From contig NC_045141.1 of NCBI RefSeq assembly GCF_008831285.2, forward strand, positions 20,332,848 to 20,396,847: DNA of 64,000 nt. Reading direction: 5' to 3'. This DNA is from Nymphaea colorata (Eukaryota; Streptophyta; Magnoliopsida; Nymphaeales; Nymphaeaceae). Numbering within the stretch: the stretch's first letter is position 1; each line of letters begins with the position of its first letter. The position numbers and the translations under genes were made by a program. This document shows, piece by piece, positions 29,277 to 41,000 of this stretch. Under the pieces are notes generated by a model. The model ran no database searches and was not told the DNA's origin. It saw nothing but the letters and a program-made list of their open reading frames with translations.

Positions 29277-31826
29277 TTACTGCTGCTGAGGTGAAATGCA
29301 TCCCCTTTCCACAAATTGCACCATAAGCCTCTCTGCTTCACTTGAATTTCCCACTAGAATCAATCTCTCCTTCACTTTTCTACATATTTTTACATCAGGA
29401 ATTAGGTTTCTCTTAAACATTCGGCAAGCAACTTTGTAAGACCATAGTGGGAGCCCTTCATCCAAGAATCTCTTGATTAGCACATGACATGTATCAGCAT
29501 CTAATTTGGAGGCTGTCCTTAAAACTTTATCCAGATGCGTATAAGCCTCCTCAAGTTTTCCAAATTTACAAAGCTTCTCGATTACCTGGTTATAAGCAGT
29601 CCTAAAATGATGCTTCTGCATCATCTTTTCCAACAAGCCCAATAGTTCTTCAACCTTTCCCTTCTCACAATATCTATGAATTACTGTTCTGTAAGTTACA
29701 GCAGAAGGAATCAACCCCTTTTTAAGCATCTGGTTTATTAGTCGAGTTGTTTTGGCTAGCATGCCCTTCCGTCCGAGAGCATCAATCAACGTAGTATATG
29801 TCACCACATCAGGATGCCTATTGTTCAGATACATGTCATCAAATAATGAAAGTGCAGATTCAGTATCATCTTCCTTGCAGAACCCATGAATGAGAGTTGT
29901 GAAGTTCACCACATTAATCTTACATCCCTTTCTCAAGCATTCCTCCATGAATTCTTTTGCATTAGCTGATTTCCCATCTCTACACATATCATAAACCAGT
30001 AAATTGATTTCAACAGCAGTAGGAAAAAACTGTTTCTCTATCATCTTCATAACCAATTCACAAGCCTCAGCAAATTTCCCCTCTCTTCGAAGACCATGAA
30101 TGACAGCACCATATGTGATAGCATTTGGAGTCCACCACCTCTCTTCACTTGCATCAAGCATTACCCTTGCCTCAGTGGACCTCCCCAGCTTACAAAGCCC
30201 ATTAAGCAAAGCAGTATATGACACAGTATTTGGCTTGCATCCATTTTTATGCATCTCCTTGATTATCTTCTTTGCATGGTCTATCTTTCCTACCCTACAG
30301 TACCCATCCACAACAGCACTATAAGTTACGACATCAGGAATGCAACCATCCATGAACATCCTATTAACAACCTCTTTGGCTTCATCCATTTTCCCTTCAC
30401 GGCAGAAAGCATGAACTATTGCACTATATGCGACTTTATCAACTGGAAAGCCCTTACTCTTTGATTCCTGCAGGAATTCAAATCCTTCTTTTGCATGTCC
30501 ATTCTTTGAGAGAACATGTACCAGTGTGGAATATGTAACCTGGTCAGGAATTAAGCTATTCTCTGTCCACATTTTCTCCAACAAGCCTCTTACTTCTCCA
30601 ATCCTTTTATACTTACACAGGAATACCATTATAGTATGGTAGCTAATCTTATCAGGTGAACACCCATTTGCTTGCATTTCTTCAAATAAATCTATTGCAT
30701 CATCAACTCTGTGACGAATACAAAGGCCCTTTATCAAAATATTGTAGCTAACAACGTCAGGAGGTACACCTATCCTCTGCATTCTGTCCAAGAACCGCAT
30801 TGCCTTCTCTAATCGGTTGGCCATGACAAGGATGTGGAACACGGTGTTGCAGATGAACAAGTTTGGTTCACGCCCTGCCCTCTGCATCCAGTTCAGTGTT
30901 CGCAATGCACCTCTTAACTTGTTTGCACGGCTACAAGAGATCATCACGTTTGCAAAATCCTCTGACCTTTGATCAATTCCCCGGCGCTTCATCAATCGAA
31001 GGATCCGACGAGAATCTTGGCAAAGCTTGGTCTTGCTGAGGACCTCAAGCATTGTGTGGTAAACTTTACCCCCATGCCGATAGCGCCATTGTCGATCGGC
31101 CCAATAGAAGAAACTGAGGGCAACATTTTCATTTCTCTGAGCACGGAGAACAGCACAAACTTGTTCTTGTGTCAAGCTTCTGAGCAGGTTCCTCAACTTC
31201 CCTTCCAAGTCAGTATTCCATGAGAAGCGTTGCCCAATTAGTCTACAGATTTCTCTTACTAAAGGGTGCTTAGCTGTATTCTCATCTTCTTCAAATTTCC
31301 GAATTTGCTCCTTGTGTTTAATATTCTCAGAAAATACCAAGTCTCCACATTCAAGGTTTGATTCTGCCTGTAATTCCCTATTTTTGCACTCGCTGTCAAA
31401 CTCTGCAACAATTTGTCCCTCTTGGTCTTCATCATCACATTCTTCTTCTTCTTCTTCTTCTTCTTCTTCTTCTTCTTCTTCTTCTTCTTCTGTTTGATCA
31501 TGTTGTTGATTCTCTCCATCCTTCTCTACAGAACCCAAAATTCTGAATCCCAAATGCCCTGTCTCTTCAACCGCTGCTCTTTTACTGCCATACTCAAAAA
31601 TGTTTAGAACGTCAAAGCCTTCCATGTTTTCTTTGTGTCTCCTAGACTTTACAGACAGTTTCTTCACAAACTGAAACTTTTCATCATCACCATCATTGCA
31701 GTGTTCCGTATCAGCATGGGGGTTGCAAGAATTGAAGGTTGCAGAGTCAAAATTACAGAATAATCTAGAAACTAGAAAACTACATGGGCAGCCATGCAGC
31801 CTCTGAGGAGTTGCTTTCAGCAGCAT
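29277..31826 (-). CDS. P-class pentatricopeptide repeat protein
   Basis: An 849-aa protein encoded in a single exon, typical of plant PPR genes. PPR proteins bind organellar RNA sequence-specifically and act in its stability, splicing or translation. The first in-frame ATG gives a basic, Ser/Cys/Leu-rich N terminus (MLLKATPQRLHGCPCSFLVS) suited to a mitochondrial or plastid presequence. Residues about 40-140 are acidic and include about 18 consecutive glutamates (around 113-130) encoded by a GAA array. From about residue 190 a conserved pre-repeat segment (LRNLLRSLTQEQVCAVLR, then FFYWADRQWRYRH) leads into tandem 35-residue repeats to about residue 830, such as PDVVSYNILIKGLCIRHRVD, PDVVTYSAVVDGYCRVGKID and PNTVSYTALLNGLCKLGRS. 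No E, DYW, SMR or MutS domain follows, so it is pure P class, not an editing factor of the PLS type. The gene is intact; the RNA target cannot be predicted here. Confidence 0.95.
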   Translation of the reverse strand: MLLKATPQRLHGCPCSFLVSRLFCNFDSATFNSCNPHADTEHCNDGDDEKFQFVKKLSVKSRRHKENMEGFDVLNIFEYGSKRAAVEETGHLGFRILGSVEKDGENQQHDQTEEEEEEEEEEEEEEEEECDDEDQEGQIVAEFDSECKNRELQAESNLECGDLVFSENIKHKEQIRKFEEDENTAKHPLVREICRLIGQRFSWNTDLEGKLRNLLRSLTQEQVCAVLRAQRNENVALSFFYWADRQWRYRHGGKVYHTMLEVLSKTKLCQDSRRILRLMKRRGIDQRSEDFANVMISCSRANKLRGALRTLNWMQRAGREPNLFICNTVFHILVMANRLEKAMRFLDRMQRIGVPPDVVSYNILIKGLCIRHRVDDAIDLFEEMQANGCSPDKISYHTIMVFLCKYKRIGEVRGLLEKMWTENSLIPDQVTYSTLVHVLSKNGHAKEGFEFLQESKSKGFPVDKVAYSAIVHAFCREGKMDEAKEVVNRMFMDGCIPDVVTYSAVVDGYCRVGKIDHAKKIIKEMHKNGCKPNTVSYTALLNGLCKLGRSTEARVMLDASEERWWTPNAITYGAVIHGLRREGKFAEACELVMKMIEKQFFPTAVEINLLVYDMCRDGKSANAKEFMEECLRKGCKINVVNFTTLIHGFCKEDDTESALSLFDDMYLNNRHPDVVTYTTLIDALGRKGMLAKTTRLINQMLKKGLIPSAVTYRTVIHRYCEKGKVEELLGLLEKMMQKHHFRTAYNQVIEKLCKFGKLEEAYTHLDKVLRTASKLDADTCHVLIKRFLDEGLPLWSYKVACRMFKRNLIPDVKICRKVKERLILVGNSSEAERLMVQFVERGCISPQQQ
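31440..31491 (-). repeat. In-frame (GAA)n array coding poly-glutamate in the PPR gene
   Basis: About 17 perfect GAA codons on the coding strand. Because the unit is three bases, length changes keep the frame and only lengthen or shorten the acidic linker between presequence and PPR repeats. Confidence 0.95.
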
Positions 31827-34811
31827 GGTTGACCACTAAAAAACAGATGCCCCATAAACTTGTGGATGTTCTTACATAAAAGAAAACAGAACAGAAGTTT
31901 CAAGTTAGCAAGCCCTGCCCACTGTCTTTTCCACCAGAATTGTAAGCTAGACTGGTGAAGAATCATTGTAAATGGTGTGAGTTCTGGAGGTTTTCATATA
32001 CTCGGATGCTGGTGCATGTTTGCACTCAGAGTACTCTGTTCAGAAATATTCTTCTTCGTAGAAGACGTACTGAAAATTAGGCAATGCTTCTGGGATGAAA
32101 AACATAAAGAAGATCATGTTTATTGCATGGACGTTCCAGAAATATTTCAAAGGTACGTCAATGAACAGATGTAAATTGGCGGAGATTGTCAATACAGAAA
32201 GAAATGCAGCTAACTATCCTGTTAAGTGTTAACTGGGTTAGACATGTCCAGAAACAAATTGAACACATATGGGAACGATCTCAGTAAACAGATGCCGTTT
32301 TGAGTTTTTGATGCAGTATCAGCTGAACACTGTTAAAGGTACAACAAAAAACCCACAAATAGTAACCCAAAATCTCAAATGAAGCAAATTTCTGCACTAA
32401 AATGGTAGCAAGAAGCACGAGAAAAACAAATGGAATTTCTCCATTACACATTCATATTGAGCAAGAAATATGCACCTAAAACAGGGAATTCTTCTGAGGG
32501 TAAGTACTATTTAAGAGACTTGGAGTTTGGAGTCTATACTCAAACAACGTTTCTTTGGGGATCATTTACAACCAAGAAACCGAAAAAAAGTTCACATGCA
32601 CGACAGTTTGATTTCAAAAGGGATATTTGAACATTACGAGTGAAGGGTGAAAAAAAAGCATAGGAATACAATGAAGCGTGAAAACAAGGAAGAACCACCT
32701 TCATAATCACGTACGTAAGATCAGCATGGAGGAGAATGCATGCCAATTTTCTTCGAAATTCGCCCAAATTGATGTCTTCAATCCTGCCATAAAGAAGGTC
32801 GTCTTCGTTTGGTAGAAGTTGCAAATGGAGTATACATACGGAAATGGAAACTGCAAGGACGATTCAAAGTGAACAAGAGCAAACTAGTAGATGAGCCGGC
32901 AAATGCAGATTGCCGGATTCTGCTCGAGGATGGTTCCTCCTTGGCCATCCTTGGACGGCCATCCTCGGCTGGAACAATGGAACCCTGGCATCGGAGTTCC
33001 CGGCCCGAAGAGATGAGTATATTCCGAAGAAAAGCACGACCCCACCCCGCCACATCGATACTCCCATAAATAGAGAGAAAATTAGGCGCCAACAAGTTAG
33101 AAAACCCAACTGGCTACCATATAACTAATACACAAAGACGAAAAAGAATGCCTAAATTTCTCCGATACAGAGACAAATGAGAAAGAATAGCCAAGGTATG
33201 TGACGTAGTGGGCTCCCAGAGACTGTCACCGGTGCCTCCAGCCGGAATTGCCGGTCTTGGCTCCGGCGCTGCAGTCCACTGATGAGAGGCAAACCTTTCA
33301 TAGCCGGAGAACTTGACCAACGCCGTAGACGTATGCCCAACGGACCAGCTTCTTCATGCTTCCCTCTTCTACGCGCCGGCGGCTGGCTAAGAGAGGGAGT
33401 CAGAATGCGACGGAAGGCGCCTTACATACAGGGTCGTTTATGGCCCCATTCCAAACCAGTGAGATCCAAATCTGGTGTGGGCGAGAGAGATCACTCCCAT
33501 TAATGTATTGTTCAGTTTGGAATATTTGATTGAACCTTGTCCCACATGGATCAAATAACTGCATGAGGCCGTTTTAGCTGTTACCATCTTCGACTAATTG
33601 GATTTTTTTATCGGACATAAGATTCAAATTCGAATGTCCAAAATGCAGAACCAAAATCAGACTTGCATGTCTGTTAAATTAGATCTTCTCTGGGCTCTCG
33701 AACTTCCTAATGTCATTACCAAGAAAATTTAATACTGAATCCAAATTCCGTCGTTAATCAGAACCGCAGGCGCAGTTTCTTATTGCGACAGACTGAAAGA
33801 ATTTTGCAAGACCGCACTGATCCGATTTCCCTGGCTTAATGTCCTCGGCCTCTTTCACGTGGAGGGAGAGAGAGACGATCGAAATGACTTGCTCCTCGGG
33901 CTTAATGGGTGACTTCAGTAAAGTCTTTGCAAGGTGGACATGAAGATGTGAATTTTAACATTTTTTTATTAGGAAGGATTGAAGATTTGTGACTTGACAT
34001 TAAAATAAAGTAAATTAAGCCAGCATTGAATCAAAATTCAATAAAGAACGTCAAGCCTTGCTACTACAAGAGAAGCCAACCTACCCCTTAACACTTTGTT
34101 TGGATAGAGAGAAAAGGGAGGAAAAAGGAACAGTCAATTTTGTCTTTGGGTTGTTAGTTCTAAAAGAGAGAAAGGAAAGGATTAAATGAAGTGTATTTGA
34201 AAAGAACGGAAAGGAGAGGAAAGAAAGAGGTCGTTCATCTTCAATCCCTCCAGAAGTATCATTTCCTTTTCATTCATCCAAACAAAGCCTAAAGGTTTGC
34301 TGTTGATTATCTTTATCAAAGCCTCTAAGCATATGTCATGCAAGTACATGCTGCTCCATCCTGGTGTCCGAGATTACGAACTTAGTCCTAATCTCCAACT
34401 CTCTGTTCTTTCCACTGGATTGAACAATGATTGACTTTAGTAAGCGAGAGATGCCCAAAGACGGCCTGATGCTATCCCCCTTTCTCCAATCCCCAAGGCC
34501 CAAGATTGCTTTTGAATTTGGATGGATTCCAGTAGACCCATCAGCTTGAGTATTCTGTGTTTTACCGTCTCCAATCCAAAACATGCTGCCTACCCAACCA
34601 GCTATGCTACATCATTTGGAACAGACAAAGATTGTCTTGAATCACGACAGTTTTATTATGTAAAAGTATGTTATCTAAATCTTCAAATTTGGCATTTTTA
34701 TAACTGAGATTTACAAAAGTGAAAGGTAATCTTATTTAAGGAAACCTGCTGACGAAGTTCTCTAACTATTACAGCTCTGTAATAATCTTACTAGCAAACA
34801 ATTTACGTAAC

Positions 34812-34860
<49 letters not shown>

Positions 34861-35099
34861 AGAGACAGATCTTGGACAGTAGGTAAGAGATCCTGCGGAA
34901 ACATAGACAAGGCTTATTGGCAGATGAATAGGCGGCATACAACAAAAAATGAGAACATCTATATCTCCACTCATCGAGACAAAATTTAGGCCCATAGGAT
35001 GGTTCATTCTTATCCGCTAGAACATACAAAAACTTAACTTGACAGTGCCAACATATTACAGATGTGCCCCTTCATGTGCACGAGAGAGAAAGAGAGAGA
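31827..35099. other. Region between PPR gene and AVT1 gene
   Basis: The PPR promoter and 5' UTR should lie in the first 1-2 kb. Overlapping open frames on both strands at 32780-33500 are GC-richer than the surroundings and could include 5' UTR exons, but none encodes a recognisable domain. A (CA)n array lies at 34813-34857. Confidence 0.4.
34813..34865. repeat. (CA)n microsatellite
   Basis: About 22 CA units followed by three GA units, just beyond the 3' end of the AVT1 coding region. Confidence 0.93.
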
Positions 35100-38000
35100 T
35101 CAACCTAGGCTTTCAATAATTTTAGATACAGCAGAATATGTGCCTGAAATAGAGGAAGCAATCCCTACTGTGATAATGAAGGAGCATAAAGAACCCTGCA
35201 AGAGCGACGAATATATTCAAATCGATTGAGTAATTAAAAAAGAAAGGAAATATTACGGAAGGTGCATAAACAACCAGTACACATGATCGAACACAATGAG
35301 CTATAGCCAACCACCAGAATACACAAAGACACTTCAATGTGCTTTCCATATAGAAAATAAAATTTGTCAATCTGGGTTATGAGCCAAATCTTGACAGCTT
35401 TGACCAGCAATTTCATTTAGGTAACTGCATGACATGTCGGATGTGCATCAATCTGGCTCTGATTTCAAACACATTTATATTTTTAATGGTCCTCATCTAG
35501 TTTAGGTTGCCCTCCTTTTTCATTCCAACAAAAATTCAGGGAGATGATACAGAAATTCTAGTGGCAGCATATGCATCTCCAGAAAACTGCATTTCGCCTA
35601 AACTACTTCTGAAGAATTTGTTATTTTTATCCAGAAGTATAAATGAGTTATATATATATATATACCAATGATCTCAATTAGGACCCAAAAAAAAACATTG
35701 GAAAAGCTTCACCGGCCAGCCATACAAAAGATCAAATACCTGTACAAATGTGATCTTTCCCCGAAGGATGCTGAGGAAGCAAGCACAAGGAAGAATCAAG
35801 GTCTGTCAAAGTTGAATGCACATTTAGTTTCTGTAAGATAAGTAATGGACAAATAAAATAGTGAAAAGCAATGTCACATACAACAAGCATTGTTAGGAGG
35901 GACCCAATCAGTGCCATCACAAGACCTGTTTATAAGATAAATAAAACGTCAGAGCTATCAACTATAGCTTCCATTGGCAACCAAAATTTTAATTGCAAGA
36001 TGACAGCGGTATTGAAAAGGATTCTCTCATAGAATGACAAAAAATATCAATAAAGAACTATCCAACTGCTATTTGTGAAAGAAAAAATAAAAAACGCTGA
36101 ATGCTGATAATTTGAAAAATTCTTCAGTGTACAAACACAGCTATACTGGCACCTTCAAAGTGCTGACTGTCTCTGGAAAATATAGAGTATTATCTTTGCA
36201 AACAGCTATTCGGTTCAGGAATGTACATGATAATGCTCTGAAATAGTCCCACCATATTCACACAGATTTTTTTCACAAAGAACAGGGGGAAATGGTCCAT
36301 GTTATTCCCAAAAATGAGACAATAGGAAGCAAACTTTCTGTCACTATATGCAAGCACAAGAGCTAGTAACAGAAGAGTATATTCTAATGTGGTAACAAGT
36401 TTCTCTAAAGCAGATTAGGAAATCAAACTCACCAAAAAATGGAACACTCAAAGCCACAACCAAGGTGGAGATGACAAGCACTGTTCTGATGACGATTGCA
36501 TAGATGTGAGACTTGAGGTGGGTTGAGGGTATCAACTCTTCTAAACTTAGAGCCACTGGAGACAATGTCAATGCAAATGTACTTCTTGTTAAGGAATGCA
36601 ACCATCAATAAGTGGACAGGTCCAGTAAATTTGAAAGGATGAACTTGATGTATGATACAGTGATGCCAAAGTTGTCAAGAACTATGGCAAAACTAATAGC
36701 AATCATGAATTATGCACAAGAGTTGTGGAATCTATGCAATTCTTGCCCACATCCATGCAAGGATGTGAAAGGCCAGGAGCCCAATCCAAGGTGTACCCAG
36801 AAAAACGAAGTTATATAGGAGCTGAGAAGGAAGAATAAGGTCTTCTTCCTTTTCCACACTCAGCCTAATCTTTGGAATAATATGATTTATCATTTGCCCC
36901 CTCTAATACCCCTTCCAATAGCCACTAGGGGAACAACAATATATCAGCTCTGAGTGTATTTCATGAATTACCAGATAGTAACAGAGTAAGACTATTTCTA
37001 TTGTAGAGAATTACTAAAAGATGAGATGCAATAAGAGAAATCAGTATGTTGTGTGGTAAATATATAAATGTACATATAAAATACTTACATAAATATATAC
37101 ATTCATGCATGGATTCAGACACAGACACACACAGAGAGAAGAAGAAGAAGAAGAAGAAGAAGAAGAAGAAGAAACTAAAATCATTTCTGCATGCACATGC
37201 AGATTTTGGAAAAACAAACTCCATAGTAAATGCTTGGCAAGTCAAAGGGAAATGGCCAAAAAAATGGAAAGAGATAACAAGTTGCAGAAGTGTAATAGTT
37301 AATGAAATATGAATTATATTTTATGAGAAAAGAATAATAAAGGATCGATAGATAGAGAAACATCAATCATCAAATTAAAAGGAACGTAAAAGAAGTCAAT
37401 GAGGCCAGAGATGAACTTCATAAGAGGTTGACGAAGGAATGACACAGAGACTGTCACATGGATACAGATGAATGAGGCAATAACTGGATTTGCTTGGCAG
37501 AATGCAGTCATTTTTCAAAATCAGGATATGGGAACACAACACAATTCTCAATGCAAGCTATAAAATATGATTATTATCAAGTTATTATGATAAAAAATAA
37601 TTAAAAACGAGCTCAAAAGTTAATATAATGTAGTTCAGGACAAATTACAGGAAAAGCCAGGTGAACACAGAATATGAAATCAAGTCTATGGAGACCATCG
37701 AAGAATAGATAAAGCCAAATAACACATTTGACGACAGAAGACATTGGCTTGTCTGTATCAACCAAGTATCTTAGCATGTAGGAGAAATGGAGAATCATGT
37801 CATGTCGGGAGGGGTTACACATGCTAACTCTCAAGCGGAATTCAAAATTGGAAAGCTTTCTTAAATTAAGCATTATGTTATCCAGAATAAACCATATTCT
37901 ACATACACATAAAATGTCTTCAGCAAGTATTAAGCTTAAAACAAAAGATCAAGATAAGTTTGTGGATATTTTGTAAATGGGTTCACCACCTGCAAAAGAA

Positions 38001-41000
38001 CCACAATTAAGTCATCCACTTGCTGAAAAGAATAAATTGTTCCAAGACAATGTTTGCAGAAGCAAGAAAAGGTACTACATGTTCCAGCTGCATACCGTTG
38101 TCCAAACTGCAATCTTTGAGGCAACAAAATTTTGGGGCATGTTCAGTGTGAACTGTGAGGCTGTTGCATCTCCAGACATGGTGTAACCCATGAAAGCAAC
38201 TCCAGCATATAAAATTGTACAAATTACAAAGCTGAAATTACAAAATAAATCTTTTAATGTCTCTTTAATGTCTCAGAAAATAGAGAATGCTCAATAACAG
38301 AAGAGATACCAGATAATGGTTACTGAGGTGGTCAAGAAAGACAAAAAAAAAAAGACACCTTGTCAGAAGAACCGTTGGGTACTGGCTGGGTTTCTTCATT
38401 GAAGAATAAATATTTGGGAAGACAGCATGCCCCGAATAGCAGTATCCAAAAAGTCCAATTGCAACAGGGAAGTTGGTCAGGGAGAGAGCAGTCCCTTTAT
38501 GTTTGAAACCAGCTTGATCGACCAAACCAACCCAAAATAAACAAAGTGCAACCAGTATTGATGCAATAACTCCTCCAGCTGAATATTAGCAAAATCAGAC
38601 AAAAGATTTTGCAAACCAATAGCATGAATGTGTTTGCCAAACAAACTCCCATTGCATTTAATATGTAGTCAGTCCATTCTTAATTAAGTGGAAATCACAG
38701 AAACAAATATCATATTAAGACAGCAAAAAACCAGAGGCACAGCAGGTATCATTTTTCTTTGTGAATTCATGTCCTGATCAACATTATACTACAACCAGAG
38801 AAAAGATAATGCTTGGTAGACAGTAAAGGTACAGAATTGGTTTCCCTTTATTTAAGCAGTGGAGCCCATCTTGCTGGACAAAACAGTGTTTTCATCAGCT
38901 GGCAATGGTGGAGCCACATATGAGCCAGAGGGGCCACAGATATATGACAATGGCTATTTTTCTTCCATTCAGCTAAAATGGTTACATATCTATACACACC
39001 ACACCCCCCCCCCTCCCCCAACCCCCAACCACAAAAAAAAAAAAACCTGTAAATTTATAGTATTACCACTAAGTGACTGGGTTAATGCAATGCATTCCAA
39101 GCCAAAAACAAGTCCTGATAGCCCAAACAAACAAACTCTTCATGACATGAGTTCTTAATGTGTAAACTTAAAGTCGTTGGAAAGAGTAATGAGGGAAAGA
39201 AAATTCTAACAGATACATATGTCTATGTTATGTTGGACTGACGAGGTACAGCACCACACACTGAGTATTCTTCATCAATGCTCTCAGAATAGGCCTGAAT
39301 GAATCGAATCAGTTGAATCGGTGGGAACTGATTCAATTCAGTGGGCAATTTAAGGGTGTCATCTGTCAGCTTTTGACACATTTTAAATATTTTAAGATTT
39401 TTGTACGGTTAATTTTGATATATTTTCTTTGTTTGTTTTGTTCAAAAATTTGTAACATTTTTAGCTGATTCACAACTGAATCAGCTGAATCAGTGAATCA
39501 GTTGATTAACAAAATCAGCGGACCTGCCAATTGATCCAGTAACTAATTTTTGCAATACTGCTCCTCATTGTTACCCCACTATTCTAGACCATCAATAGAA
39601 AGTCTTTTCAGGTATGTCTCATGGGTGTGAGTATGGGCATGGACACAAGTGAGCCTGCGGACATAGGTGTGGACAATTCCAAAAAAAAATGAGTACAGAC
39701 ACAGCTATATTATGTGTGTGTGTGTGTGTGTGGATACAGAAGTATCCACATCTGTGTCCAGCCATATTGACACAAATCTGGCACCCATTTTGTCATGTCC
39801 GTGTGACAAAGATTTTTCAGTCAGTCAATGCTGGTGTGGTGTTTCAAGAATATGTTCACACGCTAAGGGGAAAAATTCGAAACATTCACGAGATGCAAGT
39901 AACTCATTTTTTGCCAAAAATAAAAGTTTGAAATGCAAGGGTGGTATATGCTATAAAAGGAACCCAGAAAGTGGAGGGACTTGTGAAAAGTTTGCAAGGA
40001 TGGGTGCAGCACTTTTGGACGATGGACAAGAATCAAGCATACTTTTGAAACAAGCACGGATAAACACATGCATAATTTGGCCTGTCATCAAAGTGATATA
40101 AGCCTTTCTTCAATAAAAAATGACATCAAGCAAAAATTATACCTGAGATGTAGCTCAGTAAGCTTAGATCGCGAAGCCAAACAGTGGGAAGGACAGCAAG
40201 GCAGGTCATGATAGCGAACAGGTGGTGGGGATCAAGTTCAAAGCCACCTAGACTTAGATGTGCATTGGGAAAGAGTGAAGTCAAGTTATCACTCTCAAGA
40301 ATTATATATTCAACACAACAAGCCTGTTTCAACAAAGCCAACAAAACCAGCATTAAAAGGCAGCGATACAGTGGGAACAAAGAACTAGGTGGCATCATAT
40401 TGGCATGAACAAATCCTTGGCATGTAGACGCAGTTCAGATCATGTGAGAAAATTCCCTCACTGAACTTACATCACACAAACATTTGACTCATGAATGAAA
40501 GTGTGTGAGATCAGATCACAAGCAGGATATCAGAATCAAGAGAAAAGAAAAAGGTATAATTTGAGTGCCGAACAATTTGAATCCTCTTTCTTTACTTTTC
40601 ATGATATGGTAATTCAATATTTCAACCTAATTTGCAAACAGAAGAACTCAGATATGTAAAAATAACTTTAGAAGTCCATAAGACAAGAAATGGGTAGGCA
40701 TATGAAACTGTGAAGAGAGAGTCACACTTACGTACAATTCCGTGTATAAAATTATCTGCATAAAAAAAAAGAGAGAGAGAATCTATTAGCTTACATATCA
40801 ATGACAAGTTGCACAAAACAAAAGTTTGTAGGAAACAAGTAACATATTTTGACATACTGCTTATGTTAGAGAATGCCACAACACCGAAAAAAAACTTGAA
40901 AAAAGAAGAATTAGATGTCCCCATTGCAATGGATGCACTAGCACTAGCAGTACGGCATAAAAGATTCTGTAACATTACAAAATGAGCTGCAGTAGGTCAT

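Noticed and set aside
32780-33503. Overlapping open frames on both strands upstream of the PPR gene
   Set aside because: No domain in any frame, and overlapping frames on opposite strands cannot all be real; may be PPR leader sequence.
39667-40101. 144-codon + strand open frame inside an AVT1 intron
   Set aside because: It starts in a (GT)n-containing repeat remnant and runs through intronic DNA without any known domain.
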